NCBI GenBank assembly: GCA_944321185.1
Contig: CALUKH010000001.1
Coordinates: forward strand, 180,896-244,895
Direction: 5' to 3'
Length of the DNA: 64,000 nt
From: an uncultured Alistipes sp.
GTDB taxonomy: Bacteria; Bacteroidota; Bacteroidia; Bacteroidales; Rikenellaceae
Made by a program: the position numbers and the translations under genes. The notes beneath the pieces were generated by a model that saw only the letters and a program-made list of their open reading frames with translations, searched no databases and was not told where the DNA came from. Shown piece by piece: positions 16,020 through 25,730 of this stretch (positions within the stretch are counted from its first letter, which is position 1; every line of letters begins with the position of its first letter).

Positions 16020-17432
16020 CTATTGGGCCAATACGCGCTTTTCGATCTCCTCGACCTGACGGCGGAAGGCCTTGTCAGTCTCCATGAGGTTTGTGACGGC
16101 CTTGCACGAGTGCAATACCGTGGCGTGGTTGCGGCCTCCGATGGCGGCACCGATGGTCGTGAGCGGAGCCTTCGTATGTTGCTTGGCCAGGTACATGGCG
16201 ATCTGGCGGGCCTGGGCGATTTCGCGGGTGCGGGAGGTCGAGTTGAAGCGTTCGAAATCCAGATTGAGGTACTTGCAGACCACATCGATGATATGGTCGA
16301 TGGTGATCTCCTTCTGGTTAATCTTCACGTAGACCTTCAGGATCTCCTTGGCCAGCGACGTGGTGATCTTCCGGCCGAGGAACGAGGCGTTGGCCACCAG
16401 CGACGACAGCGCGCCTTCGATCTCACGCACGTTGGCCGAGATATTGTCGGCCAAGTAGGTCACGACATCGTCCGAGATCTGGGCGCCGAGTTTCTGGGCC
16501 TTGGCGCGGATGATCTTGAGTTTGGTGTCGTAGTCCGGCGAGTTGAGCTGGGCGGAGAGGCCCCACTTGAAACGGGTCAACAGGCGCTGCTCGATGTCCT
16601 TCAGTTCGACGGGCGGCTTGTCCGAGGTGAGGATCAGCTGCTTGCCGGAGAGCTGCAGGTGGTTGAAGATGTTGAAGAAGGCGTTCTGCGTACCGGTCTT
16701 TCCGGTCAACTCCTGAATATCGTCGATAATCAGCACGTCGATCATCTGGTAGAAGTGGATGAAATCGGGGATTTCACCATTCTTGTAGGCGGTCTGGAAC
16801 TGGGCCTGGAACTTGTTCATCGAGACGTAGAGGACCTGCAGTTCGGGGTGACGTTCGCGTACCTCGTGGCCGATCGACTGAACGATGTGGGTCTTTCCGA
16901 GCCCCGAATCACCATATATATAAAGGGGATTGAAGGGGTTGTTTCCGGGGTTGACGGCGACGGACATGCCGGCCGAACGGGCCAACCGGTTGCATTCGCC
17001 CTCGATAAAGGTAGCGAACGTGAGGTTGGGGTTCAACTGGGGATCAATGCTGATGCGCTTGATGCCCGGAATTGCAAACGGATTTTTTATATTTGCCGTG
17101 TCGGTCTGCGTGATGTAGCGCTTGATGGCCGTGGTGTCGGCATCGGCCGTCACGGGGACGGTCGGAGCGGTGGTTCGCGGCACGGCGTAGTGGAGCCGGG
17201 TCTGCTGTCCGTAGAGTTGCGAGATGATGGGTTTGAGGAACGGGATGTAGTTGTTCTCGATCTGGCGGACGTAGCTCTCGTTGGGGACCCTCAGACGGAG
17301 CGTCGTGCCGTCGAATTCGAGTGGCACGATGGGCTGGAACCACTTGCGGAACTCCTCTTCGGAGGTCTGGGCCTTGATGCGGTCCAGGCAGTGTTGCCAC
17401 GTATCGCTGTATGTCTGCGAATTGTTAAACAT
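16020..17432 (-). CDS. dnaA: Chromosomal replication initiator DnaA
   Basis: A 470-aa AAA+ initiator that binds DnaA boxes and opens the origin. Domain I (residues 1-80) has the WFQPI and ESYVRQIENNY blocks. A Pro/Thr-rich linker follows. The AAA+ domain shows Walker A GDSGLGKTH (174-182), Walker B VLIIDDIQEL and sensor LTSDKPP. The C-terminal helix-turn-helix has the signature RTREIAQARQIAMYLAKQ and IGAAIGGRNHATVLHS. The ATG at 17432 is preferred; a GTG at 17447 in frame is possible. dnaN is not adjacent. A DnaA box sits 35 bp upstream. Right after the stop is a G8 run (coding strand, 16007-16014). Confidence 0.97.
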   Translation of the reverse strand: MFNNSQTYSDTWQHCLDRIKAQTSEEEFRKWFQPIVPLEFDGTTLRLRVPNESYVRQIENNYIPFLKPIISQLYGQQTRLHYAVPRTTAPTVPVTADADTTAIKRYITQTDTANIKNPFAIPGIKRISIDPQLNPNLTFATFIEGECNRLARSAGMSVAVNPGNNPFNPLYIYGDSGLGKTHIVQSIGHEVRERHPELQVLYVSMNKFQAQFQTAYKNGEIPDFIHFYQMIDVLIIDDIQELTGKTGTQNAFFNIFNHLQLSGKQLILTSDKPPVELKDIEQRLLTRFKWGLSAQLNSPDYDTKLKIIRAKAQKLGAQISDDVVTYLADNISANVREIEGALSSLVANASFLGRKITTSLAKEILKVYVKINQKEITIDHIIDVVCKYLNLDFERFNSTSRTREIAQARQIAMYLAKQHTKAPLTTIGAAIGGRNHATVLHSCKAVTNLMETDKAFRRQVEEIEKRVLAQ

Positions 17433-17466
17433 GTCCAAGGGTTGCACTGTTTTGACATGGCAAAGT

Positions 17467-17475
17467 TGTGAATAA
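17467..17475 (-). promoter_or_regulatory. DnaA box in the dnaA promoter region
   Basis: TGTGAATAA on the plus strand reads TTATTCACA on the minus strand, matching the DnaA-box consensus TTATNCACA. It overlaps CAAAGTTG (17461-17468; CAACTTTG on the minus strand), a possible -7 box of dnaA. DnaA autorepression is the known role of such boxes. Confidence 0.55.
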
Positions 17476-17570
17476 ATTTGTAAAAAGATTTTCGAAATCG
17501 GGTTGCAAATCTCCTTTTTTTATATATAGAAAAACAAGGGTTTCCGCAGGGGCAATTTTAACTTGTTGAT

Positions 17571-17602
17571 ATTGAATAATCGAATTTTATTTCCTATATT
17601 TG
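17571..17602 (+). promoter_or_regulatory. Promoter of the phosphoglucomutase gene
   Basis: ATTG (17571-17574, near-consensus -33), a 20-bp spacer, then TATATTTG (17595-17602). The ATG lies 57 bp downstream at 17659. Confidence 0.75.
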
Positions 17603-17658
17603 CATATAAATTTTTTAGGACAACCGCGATCAATCTTATAAATAAAACCAATAAAATT

Positions 17659-19401
17659 ATGGCAAACGAACTGGAACAGATGGTTCTGAAAAAAGCTCAG
17701 TCGTGGCTCGACGGAGACTATGATGAAGCGACGAAAAAACAGGTCAAGTATCTGATGGATCATGACATGAAGGAACTCGTCGAGAGCTTCTACAAGGATC
17801 TTGAATTCGGCACGGGCGGTCTGCGCGGCATCATGGGCGTGGGTACGAACCGCATGAATATCTATACGGTGGGCACGGCGACGCAGGGCCTTTCGAACTA
17901 CCTGAAGAAGAACTTCGCGGGCGAGCAGGTGCGTGTGGCCGTGGCTCACGACAGCCGCAACAATTCGCGGATGTTCGCCGAACGGGTGGCCGACATTTTC
18001 GCCTCGAACGGCTTTACGGTTTACCTGTTCGATTCGCTGCGTCCGACCCCCGAGCTGAGCTTCGCGATCCGCGAGTTGAAATGCCACTCGGGCGTGGTGG
18101 TGACCGCCTCGCACAACCCCAAGGAGTACAACGGCTACAAGGCCTACTGGACCGACGGAGCGCAGGTCACCCCGCCGCATGACAAGAACATCATCGCCGA
18201 GGTGGAGAAGATCACCAGCAATGACATGGTCCTCACGGGCAAGAATCCCGAGAACATCCACATCCTGGATGAGAAGTTCGACGAGATCTACCTGAACCGC
18301 ATCCACGAACTGTCGCTTTCGCCCGAGAGCGTCAAGAAGTACCACGACATGAAGATCGTCTACTCGCCGATGCACGGAGCGGGCGTTCGGCTGGTACCGG
18401 CGTCGCTGAAGAAGTTCGGCTTCACGAACGTGATCATGGTCAAGGAGCAGGCTGTCATCGACGGCAATTTCCCGACCGTCGAGTCGCCGAATCCCGAGGA
18501 GCGCAAGACGATGTCGATGGCCATCGACCTGGCAGCCCGCGAGGGGGCCGATCTGGTGCTGGCCACGGACCCCGATTCGGACCGTATCGGCGTGGCGCTG
18601 CGCAACAAGAAGGGCGAATATGTGCTTCTGAACGGTAACCAGACGCTGGTTCTGCTGATGAGCTACCAGTTGACGCGCTGGGCCGAGCGGGGCGAGTTGA
18701 ACGGGAACCAGTATGTGGTGAAGACGATCGTGACGTCGCAGATGGCCAACGCCGTGGCCGAACACTTCGGCGTGAAGTGCTACGACTGCCTGACGGGCTT
18801 CAAGTACATTGCCAAGATCATCCGCGAGAACGAGGGCAAGGCCCAGTACATCGGTGGCGGCGAGGAGTCGTTCGGTTACCTGGGCGGCGACTACGTGCGT
18901 GACAAGGATGCCGTCTCGGCCTGCTCGCTGGCCGCGGAGGCTGCTGCCTGGGCAATGGATACGATGGGTCTGACGCTCTATGAGTGGTTGCAGGAGCTCT
19001 ACGTGAAGTATGGCTTCTACCGCGAGGGGCTTGTTTCGGTGGTCCGCAAGGGCAAGGAGGGCGCCGAAGAGATCCAGCAGATGATGGTGAACTTCCGCGC
19101 AAATCCGCCGAAGACGATCCTGGGCTCGCCCGTGGTGAAGATCAACGACTTCCAGACGCTCGAGGCGACCGACGTGAAGACCGGCGCAAAGACGGCGATC
19201 GATCAGGATCGCAGCAACGTGCTGCAGTGGTTCACAGAGGATGGCACGAAGGTGTCGGTTCGTCCGTCGGGCACGGAGCCGAAGATCAAGTTCTACTTCG
19301 GGGTGAAGGCTCCGCTGGCTTCGGTTGCGGACTACGACAAGGTGCTGGCCGAGCTGGACGGCAAGATCGAAGGGATCAAGCAGGAGCTGAAGCTCGTGTA
19401 G
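17659..19401 (+). CDS. Phosphoglucomutase/phosphomannomutase (alpha-D-phosphohexomutase family)
   Basis: A 580-aa enzyme shifting phosphate between C1 and C6 of hexoses. Four family motifs are visible: the phosphoserine loop VVVTASHNPKEYNGYK, the Mg-binding DPDSDRIGVA, the sugar-specificity loop GGGEESFGYLGG (GEESFGY is typical of the PgcA/PGM2 group), and the phosphate-binding RPSGTEPKIKFYF near the C-terminus. The N-terminal FGTGGLRGIMGVGTNRMN is also characteristic of that long subgroup. The ATG at 17659 lies 57 bp after the -7 box, whereas the longer frame starts upstream of the promoter. It is a single-gene unit with a strong terminator. Glucose- versus mannose-phosphate preference cannot be settled here. 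Confidence 0.95.
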   Translation: MANELEQMVLKKAQSWLDGDYDEATKKQVKYLMDHDMKELVESFYKDLEFGTGGLRGIMGVGTNRMNIYTVGTATQGLSNYLKKNFAGEQVRVAVAHDSRNNSRMFAERVADIFASNGFTVYLFDSLRPTPELSFAIRELKCHSGVVVTASHNPKEYNGYKAYWTDGAQVTPPHDKNIIAEVEKITSNDMVLTGKNPENIHILDEKFDEIYLNRIHELSLSPESVKKYHDMKIVYSPMHGAGVRLVPASLKKFGFTNVIMVKEQAVIDGNFPTVESPNPEERKTMSMAIDLAAREGADLVLATDPDSDRIGVALRNKKGEYVLLNGNQTLVLLMSYQLTRWAERGELNGNQYVVKTIVTSQMANAVAEHFGVKCYDCLTGFKYIAKIIRENEGKAQYIGGGEESFGYLGGDYVRDKDAVSACSLAAEAAAWAMDTMGLTLYEWLQELYVKYGFYREGLVSVVRKGKEGAEEIQQMMVNFRANPPKTILGSPVVKINDFQTLEATDVKTGAKTAIDQDRSNVLQWFTEDGTKVSVRPSGTEPKIKFYFGVKAPLASVADYDKVLAELDGKIEGIKQELKLV

Positions 19402-19425
19402 AGCCTCCCCTGCCGAAGCATTTGG

Positions 19426-19458
19426 GCCGGAATCCGATTCGTCGGGTTCCGGCTTTTT
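19426..19458 (+). terminator. Intrinsic terminator with UUCG tetraloop
   Basis: A 12-bp stem (GCCGGAATCCGA with one G-T wobble) closed by TTCG and followed by TTTTT (19454-19458). It lies 24 bp after the phosphoglucomutase stop. Confidence 0.9.
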
Positions 19459-19499
19459 GGTGCACCTCGGCCGTATCCCGGCCGCATTTGCCGGGCTGC

Positions 19500-20370
19500 G
19501 GCCGATACGGCACTTGTGCTGCGTTTCGACGAGGCGCAGCGCGAGGAGATTTCCGAATCTGCGGTAACGGACCTGCCCGAAGGGGTCGATGCCGCCGGGT
19601 GGTTTGCAACGTGAACCGCCGGCGGATGTCGTTTCTTGAGGCCTACGATTGCCGTGACATTGTGGAACGTGAGGCGGGTGAAGGTTCGCCCGCGAAGCAG
19701 GCGGCTGACCGATACGACGCGGCGTGAGGAGGTCAAATTGCTGAAATTCTTTATCGAACGAGACCGCCGCAAGGGACGGCGTCCGCACCTGGAGGGTAAC
19801 GTTGCCGGATATAGTTGGCAAAGTTCGAGCGGCGACGACATATCGCGCCCGCATATCGTGACCTGTACGTTGCAACGCGATTACGATTCGGTTCGCCGGG
19901 CGGGAGGTGATCTTTCGATGTTTAGCAAGCCGTCGGCGATGTGGCACGAATTATCGCCTCGTGCAATCTATATGCTTAACGGACAGGTTGTTGATCCGAT
20001 GACGTTTCGCTTCATCGACGGACTGATTCTGCGCACGCTCTGCATCGATGACCCGACGTACTCCGCATCGGCAGCCTCCGTATCCCCATCCACACCGACT
20101 TTCGCAGCCTCCTCGTCCCGGCCAGTCCCCGACACGATGTTGCCGAAGGTCCCGACCGTACGCGGAACGACCTATCCCGACCGGGAGCCGCTGGTTTTCT
20201 TCTGCGGCGCGCCGTCAAGCATCCAGGCCTGGCTTGCGATGGGTCTTTCGGGGGCTTTTCAGGAGTCGGCTGAGGTAGAGATGGGCTATTATGACATGCT
20301 GCCGGTCGAGGCCGTGCAACTCTTTGGGGAACGGGGTATCTACGGGGCCATCTGCGTTGATATCGTGTGA
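19500..20370 (+). pseudogene. Decayed gene resembling a Bacteroidetes TonB-plug-type protein
   Basis: One reading frame is open from about 19441 to 20370 except for a TGA at 19612-19614. The piece before it reads ...ADTALVLRFDEAQREEISES. After it comes TLWNVRRVKVRPRSRRLTD, which resembles the 'L-x-x-V-x-V-x-A-R' lead into a TonB plug. Then come HELSPRAIYMLNGQVVDPMTF (compare 'YVIDGKEV') and a C-terminal AVQLFGERGIYGAICVDIV (compare 'ATALYGSRGANGVIIITT'). No signal peptide, promoter or carboxypeptidase-like domain precedes it, so the 5' part seems lost. From the TTG at 19636 a 244-aa product could still be made. The resemblance is by eye only. Confidence 0.45.
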
Positions 20371-20392
20371 TAGATATCCGATACAGGCAGGA

Positions 20393-20719
20393 TCAGCCGC
20401 GGAGCTTTTCGTTGTGGAGATGACGCTCCTTGTCGCGGGAGGTTTTCTTGGCGAAGTTGGCTTCGACGGCGGCCGTGAGATCCACGCCCGTCTGATTGGC
20501 CAGACAGACCAGCACCCACAGCACGTCGGCCATTTCGTCGGCCAGATTGGCCTTTTCGCCCGCCTTGAACGACTGGTCGCCGTAGGTGCGGGCCATGACG
20601 CGGGCCAACTCCCCCACCTCTTCCGTCAGACAGGCCATGTTCGTCAGCTCCGAAAAGTATCGCACGCCGTATTGTTTGATCCAGGCGTCGACCTTCTCCT
20701 GCAATTCCTTGATTTCCAT
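20393..20719 (-). CDS. MazG-like nucleotide pyrophosphohydrolase
   Basis: A 108-aa all-helical protein of the MazG/dCTPase-like superfamily. The Mg-binding pattern is visible: EEVGEL (ExxE helix) at about 33-38, and DEMADVLWVL (DxxD helix) at about 61-70. Such enzymes hydrolyse non-canonical or excess NTPs to NMP and PPi. A single domain of this size is normal for stand-alone MazG-like proteins. It is the last gene of a minus-strand row that begins at dapB and lies 55 bp after the O-methyltransferase. Confidence 0.88.
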   Translation of the reverse strand: MEIKELQEKVDAWIKQYGVRYFSELTNMACLTEEVGELARVMARTYGDQSFKAGEKANLADEMADVLWVLVCLANQTGVDLTAAVEANFAKKTSRDKERHLHNEKLRG

Positions 20720-20773
20720 AATAATCGATTTTTTCTGTAAATCTTTGTCGGATCCGGGCTGCCGGCCTGAGGG

Positions 20774-21421
20774 TCATTTTACCCGGATGAGATTCAGCCC
20801 GTCGCGCAGCGGGACGATGACGTTCTCCACGCGCGGATCCTCGACAACCATGCGGTTGAACTCCAACAGCGCCTGCGTGTGACGGTCGCCGTGGGCGACG
20901 GGTTCGACGACCTTTCCCGACCAGAGGATGTTGTCGGCAATCAGCACCGAACCGCTGTGAACCAGCGCCCGCGAGCCGTTGTCGCCCATCAGCATGCGGT
21001 AGTAGTCCGGGTATTCGCGCTTGTCGCCGTCGATGAAGACCAGATCGTAGACCTCGCCCAGCCGGGGAGCCACGTCGAGAGCCGACCCGATGTGGAGACG
21101 GATCTTTCGGCCGTGTGGCGAGCGGTCGAACCACGACTGGGTGAACTCCTCCAGTTCGTCGTCGACCTCGATGGTATCGAGCCGGGCCTGGTCGTCGAGT
21201 CCGGCGGCCATCGAGAGGGCCGAATAGCCCGTGAAGGTGCCGATTTCCAGCACCCTCCGCGGACGAACCATCCGTACGATCATCTCCAGCAGACGTCCCT
21301 GAATGTGGCCCGAGAGCATGCGGGGTGCCACGGCGCGCAGATTCGTCGCACGATCCAGTTCGTGCAGCAACTCCTCCTCGGGGGCCGAATGTTCGTGTAC
21401 GTAACGTTCGAGAGCGTCCAT
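20774..21421 (-). CDS. SAM-dependent O-methyltransferase (family 3)
   Basis: A 215-aa class I methyltransferase of the catechol-O-MTase/caffeoyl-CoA-MTase-like family. Motif I reads VLEIGTFTGYSALSMA (SAM-binding). The acidic residues after beta-2 are in DTIEVDDELEE, and the metal and SAM site DLVFIDGDKREYPDYY follows, with LIADNILWSGKV carrying the later catalytic Asp-Asn. In many bacteria this family includes the tRNA uridine-5-oxyacetate methyltransferase TrmR, which is one possibility; small-molecule methylation is another. It lies 6 bp after the M16 peptidase gene and is co-transcribed with it. Confidence 0.88.
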   Translation of the reverse strand: MDALERYVHEHSAPEEELLHELDRATNLRAVAPRMLSGHIQGRLLEMIVRMVRPRRVLEIGTFTGYSALSMAAGLDDQARLDTIEVDDELEEFTQSWFDRSPHGRKIRLHIGSALDVAPRLGEVYDLVFIDGDKREYPDYYRMLMGDNGSRALVHSGSVLIADNILWSGKVVEPVAHGDRHTQALLEFNRMVVEDPRVENVIVPLRDGLNLIRVK

Positions 21422-21427
21422 AAGTAT

Positions 21428-22642
21428 CTATTTGTAAATCAACCGCGACATCCCCGAAAAGACCTCCTCGGCCACTTCGGTCAGCTGTGCGGCCGTCAGT
21501 TCGCGCACCTTGGCGTAGACCTGCTCCATGGTATCGACCTCGTCGTGGGTGAGCAGGCTTTTGCCGGCGCTGAGCATGTAGCTTTCGTTGCTTTCGCTCG
21601 AGATGGCCAGTTGGGCGATGAACTGCTTCTTGGCCATCGAGAGCTGGCGGCTTGAGAGCGGCGTGGTGCGCAGCTTGTGCAGCTGCTCCTCGATCAGCTC
21701 GATGCACTGCCCGGCATTGGCGTGTTCCGAACTGAAGTAGATGGCCACGATTCCCGTGTCGCCGTAGGGGGTGTAGGAGGCTTCGATGTTGTACGATAGT
21801 CCGTTACGTTCGCGGATGACCATGTTTAGCAGCGAATTGGCGCTGGGGCCGCCGAGGATGTTGACCACCAGCGCCAGGGGCAGACGCCGGTCGTCGGCGA
21901 TCCCATAGGCCCGGCTGCCGATGATGCAGTGGGTCTGGTGGGTGTGCTTTGAGACGCTCTTCTCGAACGCCGCACAGGGGACTGGCGCTACCCTTTCGCA
22001 GCGGCACGTCGTGGCTGTTTCGCCGCCGAAATAACGCGTCGCCACGGTTTCGGCCACACGGGGCGAGAAGTTGCCGATCGACGAGAAGACCATGCGGTCG
22101 GTGGTGTGCATCCTGCGGGTGAAGGCCCGGATCGCATCGCCGTCGTAGCGGGCCAGGGCGACCTTGCGTCCCAGGATGTTGTGGCCCAGCTGCGAACCTT
22201 CGAACAGCAGATCCTCGAACGTGTCGTAGATCAGGTCGGCGGGCGAATCCTTGTAGGTATTGATTTCGTCGACGATCACCTCCTTTTCGCGTTCCAGTTC
22301 GCGATCGGGGAAGGTCGAGTGGAAGGCGATGTCGGCGATCAGTTCGGCGGCCCGGGCGAAGTCGCCTTTCAGCGTCGTGGCATGGATCGTCGTATCCTCC
22401 TTGGTGGTGAAGGCGTTCAGTTCGCCTCCGAGGTTTTCGAGGCGGCAGTTGACCTGCCAGGCCCGGCGGCGCTCCGTACCCTTGAAGAAGGCGTGTTCGG
22501 TGAAGTGGGCCAGACCGTACTCCGAGGGGAGTTCGTCGCGGCTTCCGGCGCCGATGACCAGCGCGCAGTGGGCTACCGAGCCGCGCACCTGACGGTGGAT
22601 GCCGCGGATTCCGTTGGGCAGCGTGTAGGTATAGAATTCCAT
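21428..22642 (-). CDS. M16-family zinc peptidase
   Basis: A 404-aa processing-peptidase-like protein. The inverted zinc motif H46-F-T-E49-H50 lies in AHFTEHAFFKGT, followed by the third ligand in the EREKEVIVDEI helix, with LGGELNAFTTKEDTTIHA between, all typical of active M16B members. The C-terminal half has the R/Y pair region ERNGLSYNIEASYTPYGDTG. No signal peptide is seen, so it probably acts in the cytoplasm, unless the substrate is exported in another way. The ATG at 22642 follows a 106-bp gap after uvrA. Confidence 0.93.
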   Translation of the reverse strand: MEFYTYTLPNGIRGIHRQVRGSVAHCALVIGAGSRDELPSEYGLAHFTEHAFFKGTERRRAWQVNCRLENLGGELNAFTTKEDTTIHATTLKGDFARAAELIADIAFHSTFPDRELEREKEVIVDEINTYKDSPADLIYDTFEDLLFEGSQLGHNILGRKVALARYDGDAIRAFTRRMHTTDRMVFSSIGNFSPRVAETVATRYFGGETATTCRCERVAPVPCAAFEKSVSKHTHQTHCIIGSRAYGIADDRRLPLALVVNILGGPSANSLLNMVIRERNGLSYNIEASYTPYGDTGIVAIYFSSEHANAGQCIELIEEQLHKLRTTPLSSRQLSMAKKQFIAQLAISSESNESYMLSAGKSLLTHDEVDTMEQVYAKVRELTAAQLTEVAEEVFSGMSRLIYK

Positions 22643-22748
22643 CGTGTTTTTCGTGTTTCGGGGTGCGGGGCGGGTTTCGGGGTCGTGGAGAGCCGTTGTC
22701 CGGCCGCCTCATCCGGCACTGCCCCACCCTGTTCCGATCGTTCTGAGA

Positions 22749-25538
22749 TCAGTGTCCGTTGTGACGGCGGAGGAACTCGCCGGTGTGGCTCTCCGCACAG
22801 TGTTCCAGATCGCGTGGCGTGCCTTCGAAGACGATGTGCCCGCCCGCCTCGCCGGCCTCGGGACCCAGATCGACGACCCAGTCGGCACACTTGATGATGT
22901 CCATGTTGTGTTCGACGATGACGATCGTATGTCCGCGTTCGATCAGGGCGTTGAACGCCGCCAGCAGCTTCGAGATGTCGTGGAAATGGAGGCCCGTGGT
23001 GGGTTCGTCGAAGATGAACATCACGCCGCCCTGCGCCGCATCCTTCGTCAGGAACGAGGCCAGCTTGACGCGCTGGCTCTCGCCGCCCGAGAGGGTCGAC
23101 GACGACTGTCCGAGCTTGATGTATCCCAGGCCGACATCCTGCAGCGGTTGCAGGCGTTCGACGATCCGCCGGCAGGTGGCGTTGCGCAGATCCTCGCCGA
23201 AGAATGTGATGGCCTCGTCGACGGTCATCTCCAGCACGTCGTAGATCGACTTTTCGCGGTATTTGACCTCGAGGATCTCGTCGCGGAAACGCTTTCCGCC
23301 GCAGGCCTCGCAGACCAGTTCGACGTCGGCCATGAACTGCATCGAGACTTTGATGACGCCCTCGCCCTGACACTCTTCGCAGCGGCCTCCGGCGACGTTG
23401 AACGAGAAGGCCGCCGGGCCGAGTCCGTTGTGCTGGGCATAGGGCTGGTCGGCGAACAGCTTGCGGATTTCGTCGTAGGCCTTGATGTAGGTGACGGGAT
23501 TCGAGCGCGAGGATTTGCCGATGGGGTTCTGGTCGACCATCTCGATCGACTTGAGCAGCTGTACGTCCCCCTCCAGACCGTCGAAGTCTCCGGGTTTGAG
23601 CCCCGTGTCGTAGAGCATGCGTCGCAGTGCGGGATAGAGAATCCCCTTGGCGAGCGACGACTTGCCCGATCCGCTGACGCCCGTGATGCAGGTCATCACG
23701 CCGAGCGGGATGCGCACGTCGATATTCTTGAGGTTGTTTTCGCGGGCGCCGCGGATCAGGATCGAGCGGCTCCAGCCGCGGACGCTCGTCGGTATGGGGA
23801 TCCTGCGACGCCCCGTGAGGTAGTCGGCCGTCAGGCTGCGTTCGCACTTCAGCAGATCGGGCAGCGTGCCGTTGAAGACCACTTCACCGCCGTTGTACCC
23901 GGCTCCGGGGCCGATGTCGACGATCCAGTCGGCGGCGCGGATCACCTCCTCCTCGTGTTCGACGACGATCACCGTGTTGCCCAGATCACGCAGTTGCTTC
24001 AGCACGCCGATCAGCCGGTTCGTATCGCGCGGATGCAGACCGATCGAGGGTTCGTCGAGGATGTACATCGAGCCGGTGAGGTTGCTGCCGAGCGACGTCG
24101 AGAGGTTGATGCGCTGGCTTTCGCCGCCCGAGAGGGTCGACGACAACCGGTCGAGGGTCAGGTAACCCAGCCCCACGTCGGCCAGATACTGCAGCCGGTT
24201 GCGGATTTCGACCAGAATCCGGGCGGCGGTTTTCGAGTCGTGCTCGTCGAGCTGCAGCGTGGCGAAGAATTCGATCAGCTCGTCGACGGGCATGCGCACC
24301 AGATCGGCGATCGTGCGTCCTCCGACCCTCACGTAGAGGGCCTCCTTGCGCAGACGCGAGCCGCCGCATTCGGGGCAGACGGTCTTACCCGTGTAGCGGG
24401 CCTTCATCACGCGGAACTGGATCTTCCGGCGTTCGGAATCGATATACTGGAAGAATTCGTCCAGTCCGTGGAAGTATTGGTTGCCGCGCCAGAGCAACTG
24501 CTTCTGGGCAGCGGTAAGTTCGTGAAAGGGGGTGTGGATCGGGAAGTCGAACTTCGAGGCGTTGTCGATGAGCTGCTGTTTCCAGCGGCGCATGGTTTCG
24601 CCGCGCCAGCAGGCGATGGCATCCTCGTAGATGGTCTTGCTCTTGTCGGGGATGACCAGATCCTCGTCGATGCCGATCACCTTGCCGTACCCCTCGCAGC
24701 GGGGGCACGCTCCGAGCGGGTTGTTGAAGCTGAAGAGGTGTTCGGTCGGAGGTTCGAACTCGATGCCGTCGGCCTCGAAGCGCGACGAGAACTCCCGCAC
24801 ACCGTCGTCGGTGACCGTCATGCAGACCCCGTTGCCGTAGGAGAAGGCCCGGGCCACGGAGTCGCGCAGCCGGGTCGGGATCTCCTCGTCGTTGCGCACG
24901 CGGAGCCGGTCGACGACCAGCAGCATTTCGTCGGCACGGGTTTCGGGGCCGATGCCGGGCAGCACCTCTTCGATGAGCTTTGTCTCGCCGTTCATGTAGA
25001 CGCGCATGAATCCGTCGGAGAGCAGCAGCGTGAGCTTCTCGATGATGCCCTGCCCCTGGGTCAGGACGAGCGGTGCGGCAATGATGACGCGCTGATCCTC
25101 ATGGGCGAGGAGGTATTCGGCCACGTCGTCCGTCGAGTAGCAGCGCACCTCCTGACCCGATACGGGCGAGAAGGTGTGTCCCACGCGGGCGAAGAGCAAT
25201 TTGAGGTAGTCGTAGATTTCGGTCGTCGTGCCGACGGTCGAACGCGGGTTGCGCGTATTGACCTTCTGTTCGATGGCGATGGCCGGAGCGATGCCCTCGA
25301 TGAGGTCGACATCCGGTTTGTTGATCTTGCCGAGGAACTGCCGGGCATAGGCCGAGAGGCTCTCGACATAGCGTCGCTGCCCTTCGGCGAAGATCGTGTC
25401 GAAGGCCAGCGTCGATTTGCCGGAGCCCGACAGTCCGGTGATGACGATCAGTTTCTCGTGCGGGATTTCCAGCGAGATGTTGCGCAGGTTATGGACCCGC
25501 GCACCCTTGATATATATGCAGTTTTCGTGTTTTTCCAT
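22749..25538 (-). CDS. uvrA: Excinuclease ABC subunit A
   Basis: A 929-aa damage-sensing ATPase of nucleotide excision repair. The start is set at the ATG at 25538 ([20 protein letters not shown]), the usual UvrA N-terminus; an upstream in-frame extension is basic and lies in low-complexity DNA. Two ABC modules are visible: Walker [10 protein letters not shown] and GVSGSGKSS, each with an LSGGESQR signature and [10 protein letters not shown] / [11 protein letters not shown]alker B. Zinc modules show [16 protein letters not shown] and CEECQGEG plus CEACGGKRF. It lies in the middle of the dapB-to-mazG row, and the 192-bp gap before it holds an 11-bp tandem repeat. Confidence 0.98.
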   Translation of the reverse strand: MEKHENCIYIKGARVHNLRNISLEIPHEKLIVITGLSGSGKSTLAFDTIFAEGQRRYVESLSAYARQFLGKINKPDVDLIEGIAPAIAIEQKVNTRNPRSTVGTTTEIYDYLKLLFARVGHTFSPVSGQEVRCYSTDDVAEYLLAHEDQRVIIAAPLVLTQGQGIIEKLTLLLSDGFMRVYMNGETKLIEEVLPGIGPETRADEMLLVVDRLRVRNDEEIPTRLRDSVARAFSYGNGVCMTVTDDGVREFSSRFEADGIEFEPPTEHLFSFNNPLGACPRCEGYGKVIGIDEDLVIPDKSKTIYEDAIACWRGETMRRWKQQLIDNASKFDFPIHTPFHELTAAQKQLLWRGNQYFHGLDEFFQYIDSERRKIQFRVMKARYTGKTVCPECGGSRLRKEALYVRVGGRTIADLVRMPVDELIEFFATLQLDEHDSKTAARILVEIRNRLQYLADVGLGYLTLDRLSSTLSGGESQRINLSTSLGSNLTGSMYILDEPSIGLHPRDTNRLIGVLKQLRDLGNTVIVVEHEEEVIRAADWIVDIGPGAGYNGGEVVFNGTLPDLLKCERSLTADYLTGRRRIPIPTSVRGWSRSILIRGARENNLKNIDVRIPLGVMTCITGVSGSGKSSLAKGILYPALRRMLYDTGLKPGDFDGLEGDVQLLKSIEMVDQNPIGKSSRSNPVTYIKAYDEIRKLFADQPYAQHNGLGPAAFSFNVAGGRCEECQGEGVIKVSMQFMADVELVCEACGGKRFRDEILEVKYREKSIYDVLEMTVDEAITFFGEDLRNATCRRIVERLQPLQDVGLGYIKLGQSSSTLSGGESQRVKLASFLTKDAAQGGVMFIFDEPTTGLHFHDISKLLAAFNALIERGHTIVIVEHNMDIIKCADWVVDLGPEAGEAGGHIVFEGTPRDLEHCAESHTGEFLRRHNGH

Positions 25539-25656
25539 ATTGCTACGGTCCACTGTTTGGGCCCGTTTATGTCTGCTTTTTTTGTCGTTGCGGCAGTGAA
25601 GGCGCCTTTTCTTCCTCCGCACTTTACTCTCCTCGGCGTCGGCGTCTCTCCTTCCT

Positions 25657-25730
25657 TCTCTCTCTGCCCTCTCTCTGCCCTCTCTCTGTGCTCTCTCTAC
25701 GCTCTCTGCCTCCTCTCTGCCCCCCCCCGG
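25657..25730 (-). repeat. 11-bp purine-rich tandem repeat and G9 run after a stop codon
   Basis: On the minus strand, about six units of CAGAGAGAGGG (11 bp, last copies exact, others degraded). They are preceded by a G9 run (25720-25728) that begins 2 nt after the stop codon of the YigZ-type gene. The tract fills much of the gap before uvrA. Confidence 0.75.

Noticed and set aside
16020..17660. Origin of replication next to dnaA
   Set aside because: Only one DnaA box was found and dnaN is not adjacent. One box fits autorepression better than an origin.
19000..20400. Mobile-element insertion as the cause of the decayed gene
   Set aside because: No transposase, inverted terminal repeats or target duplication are visible.
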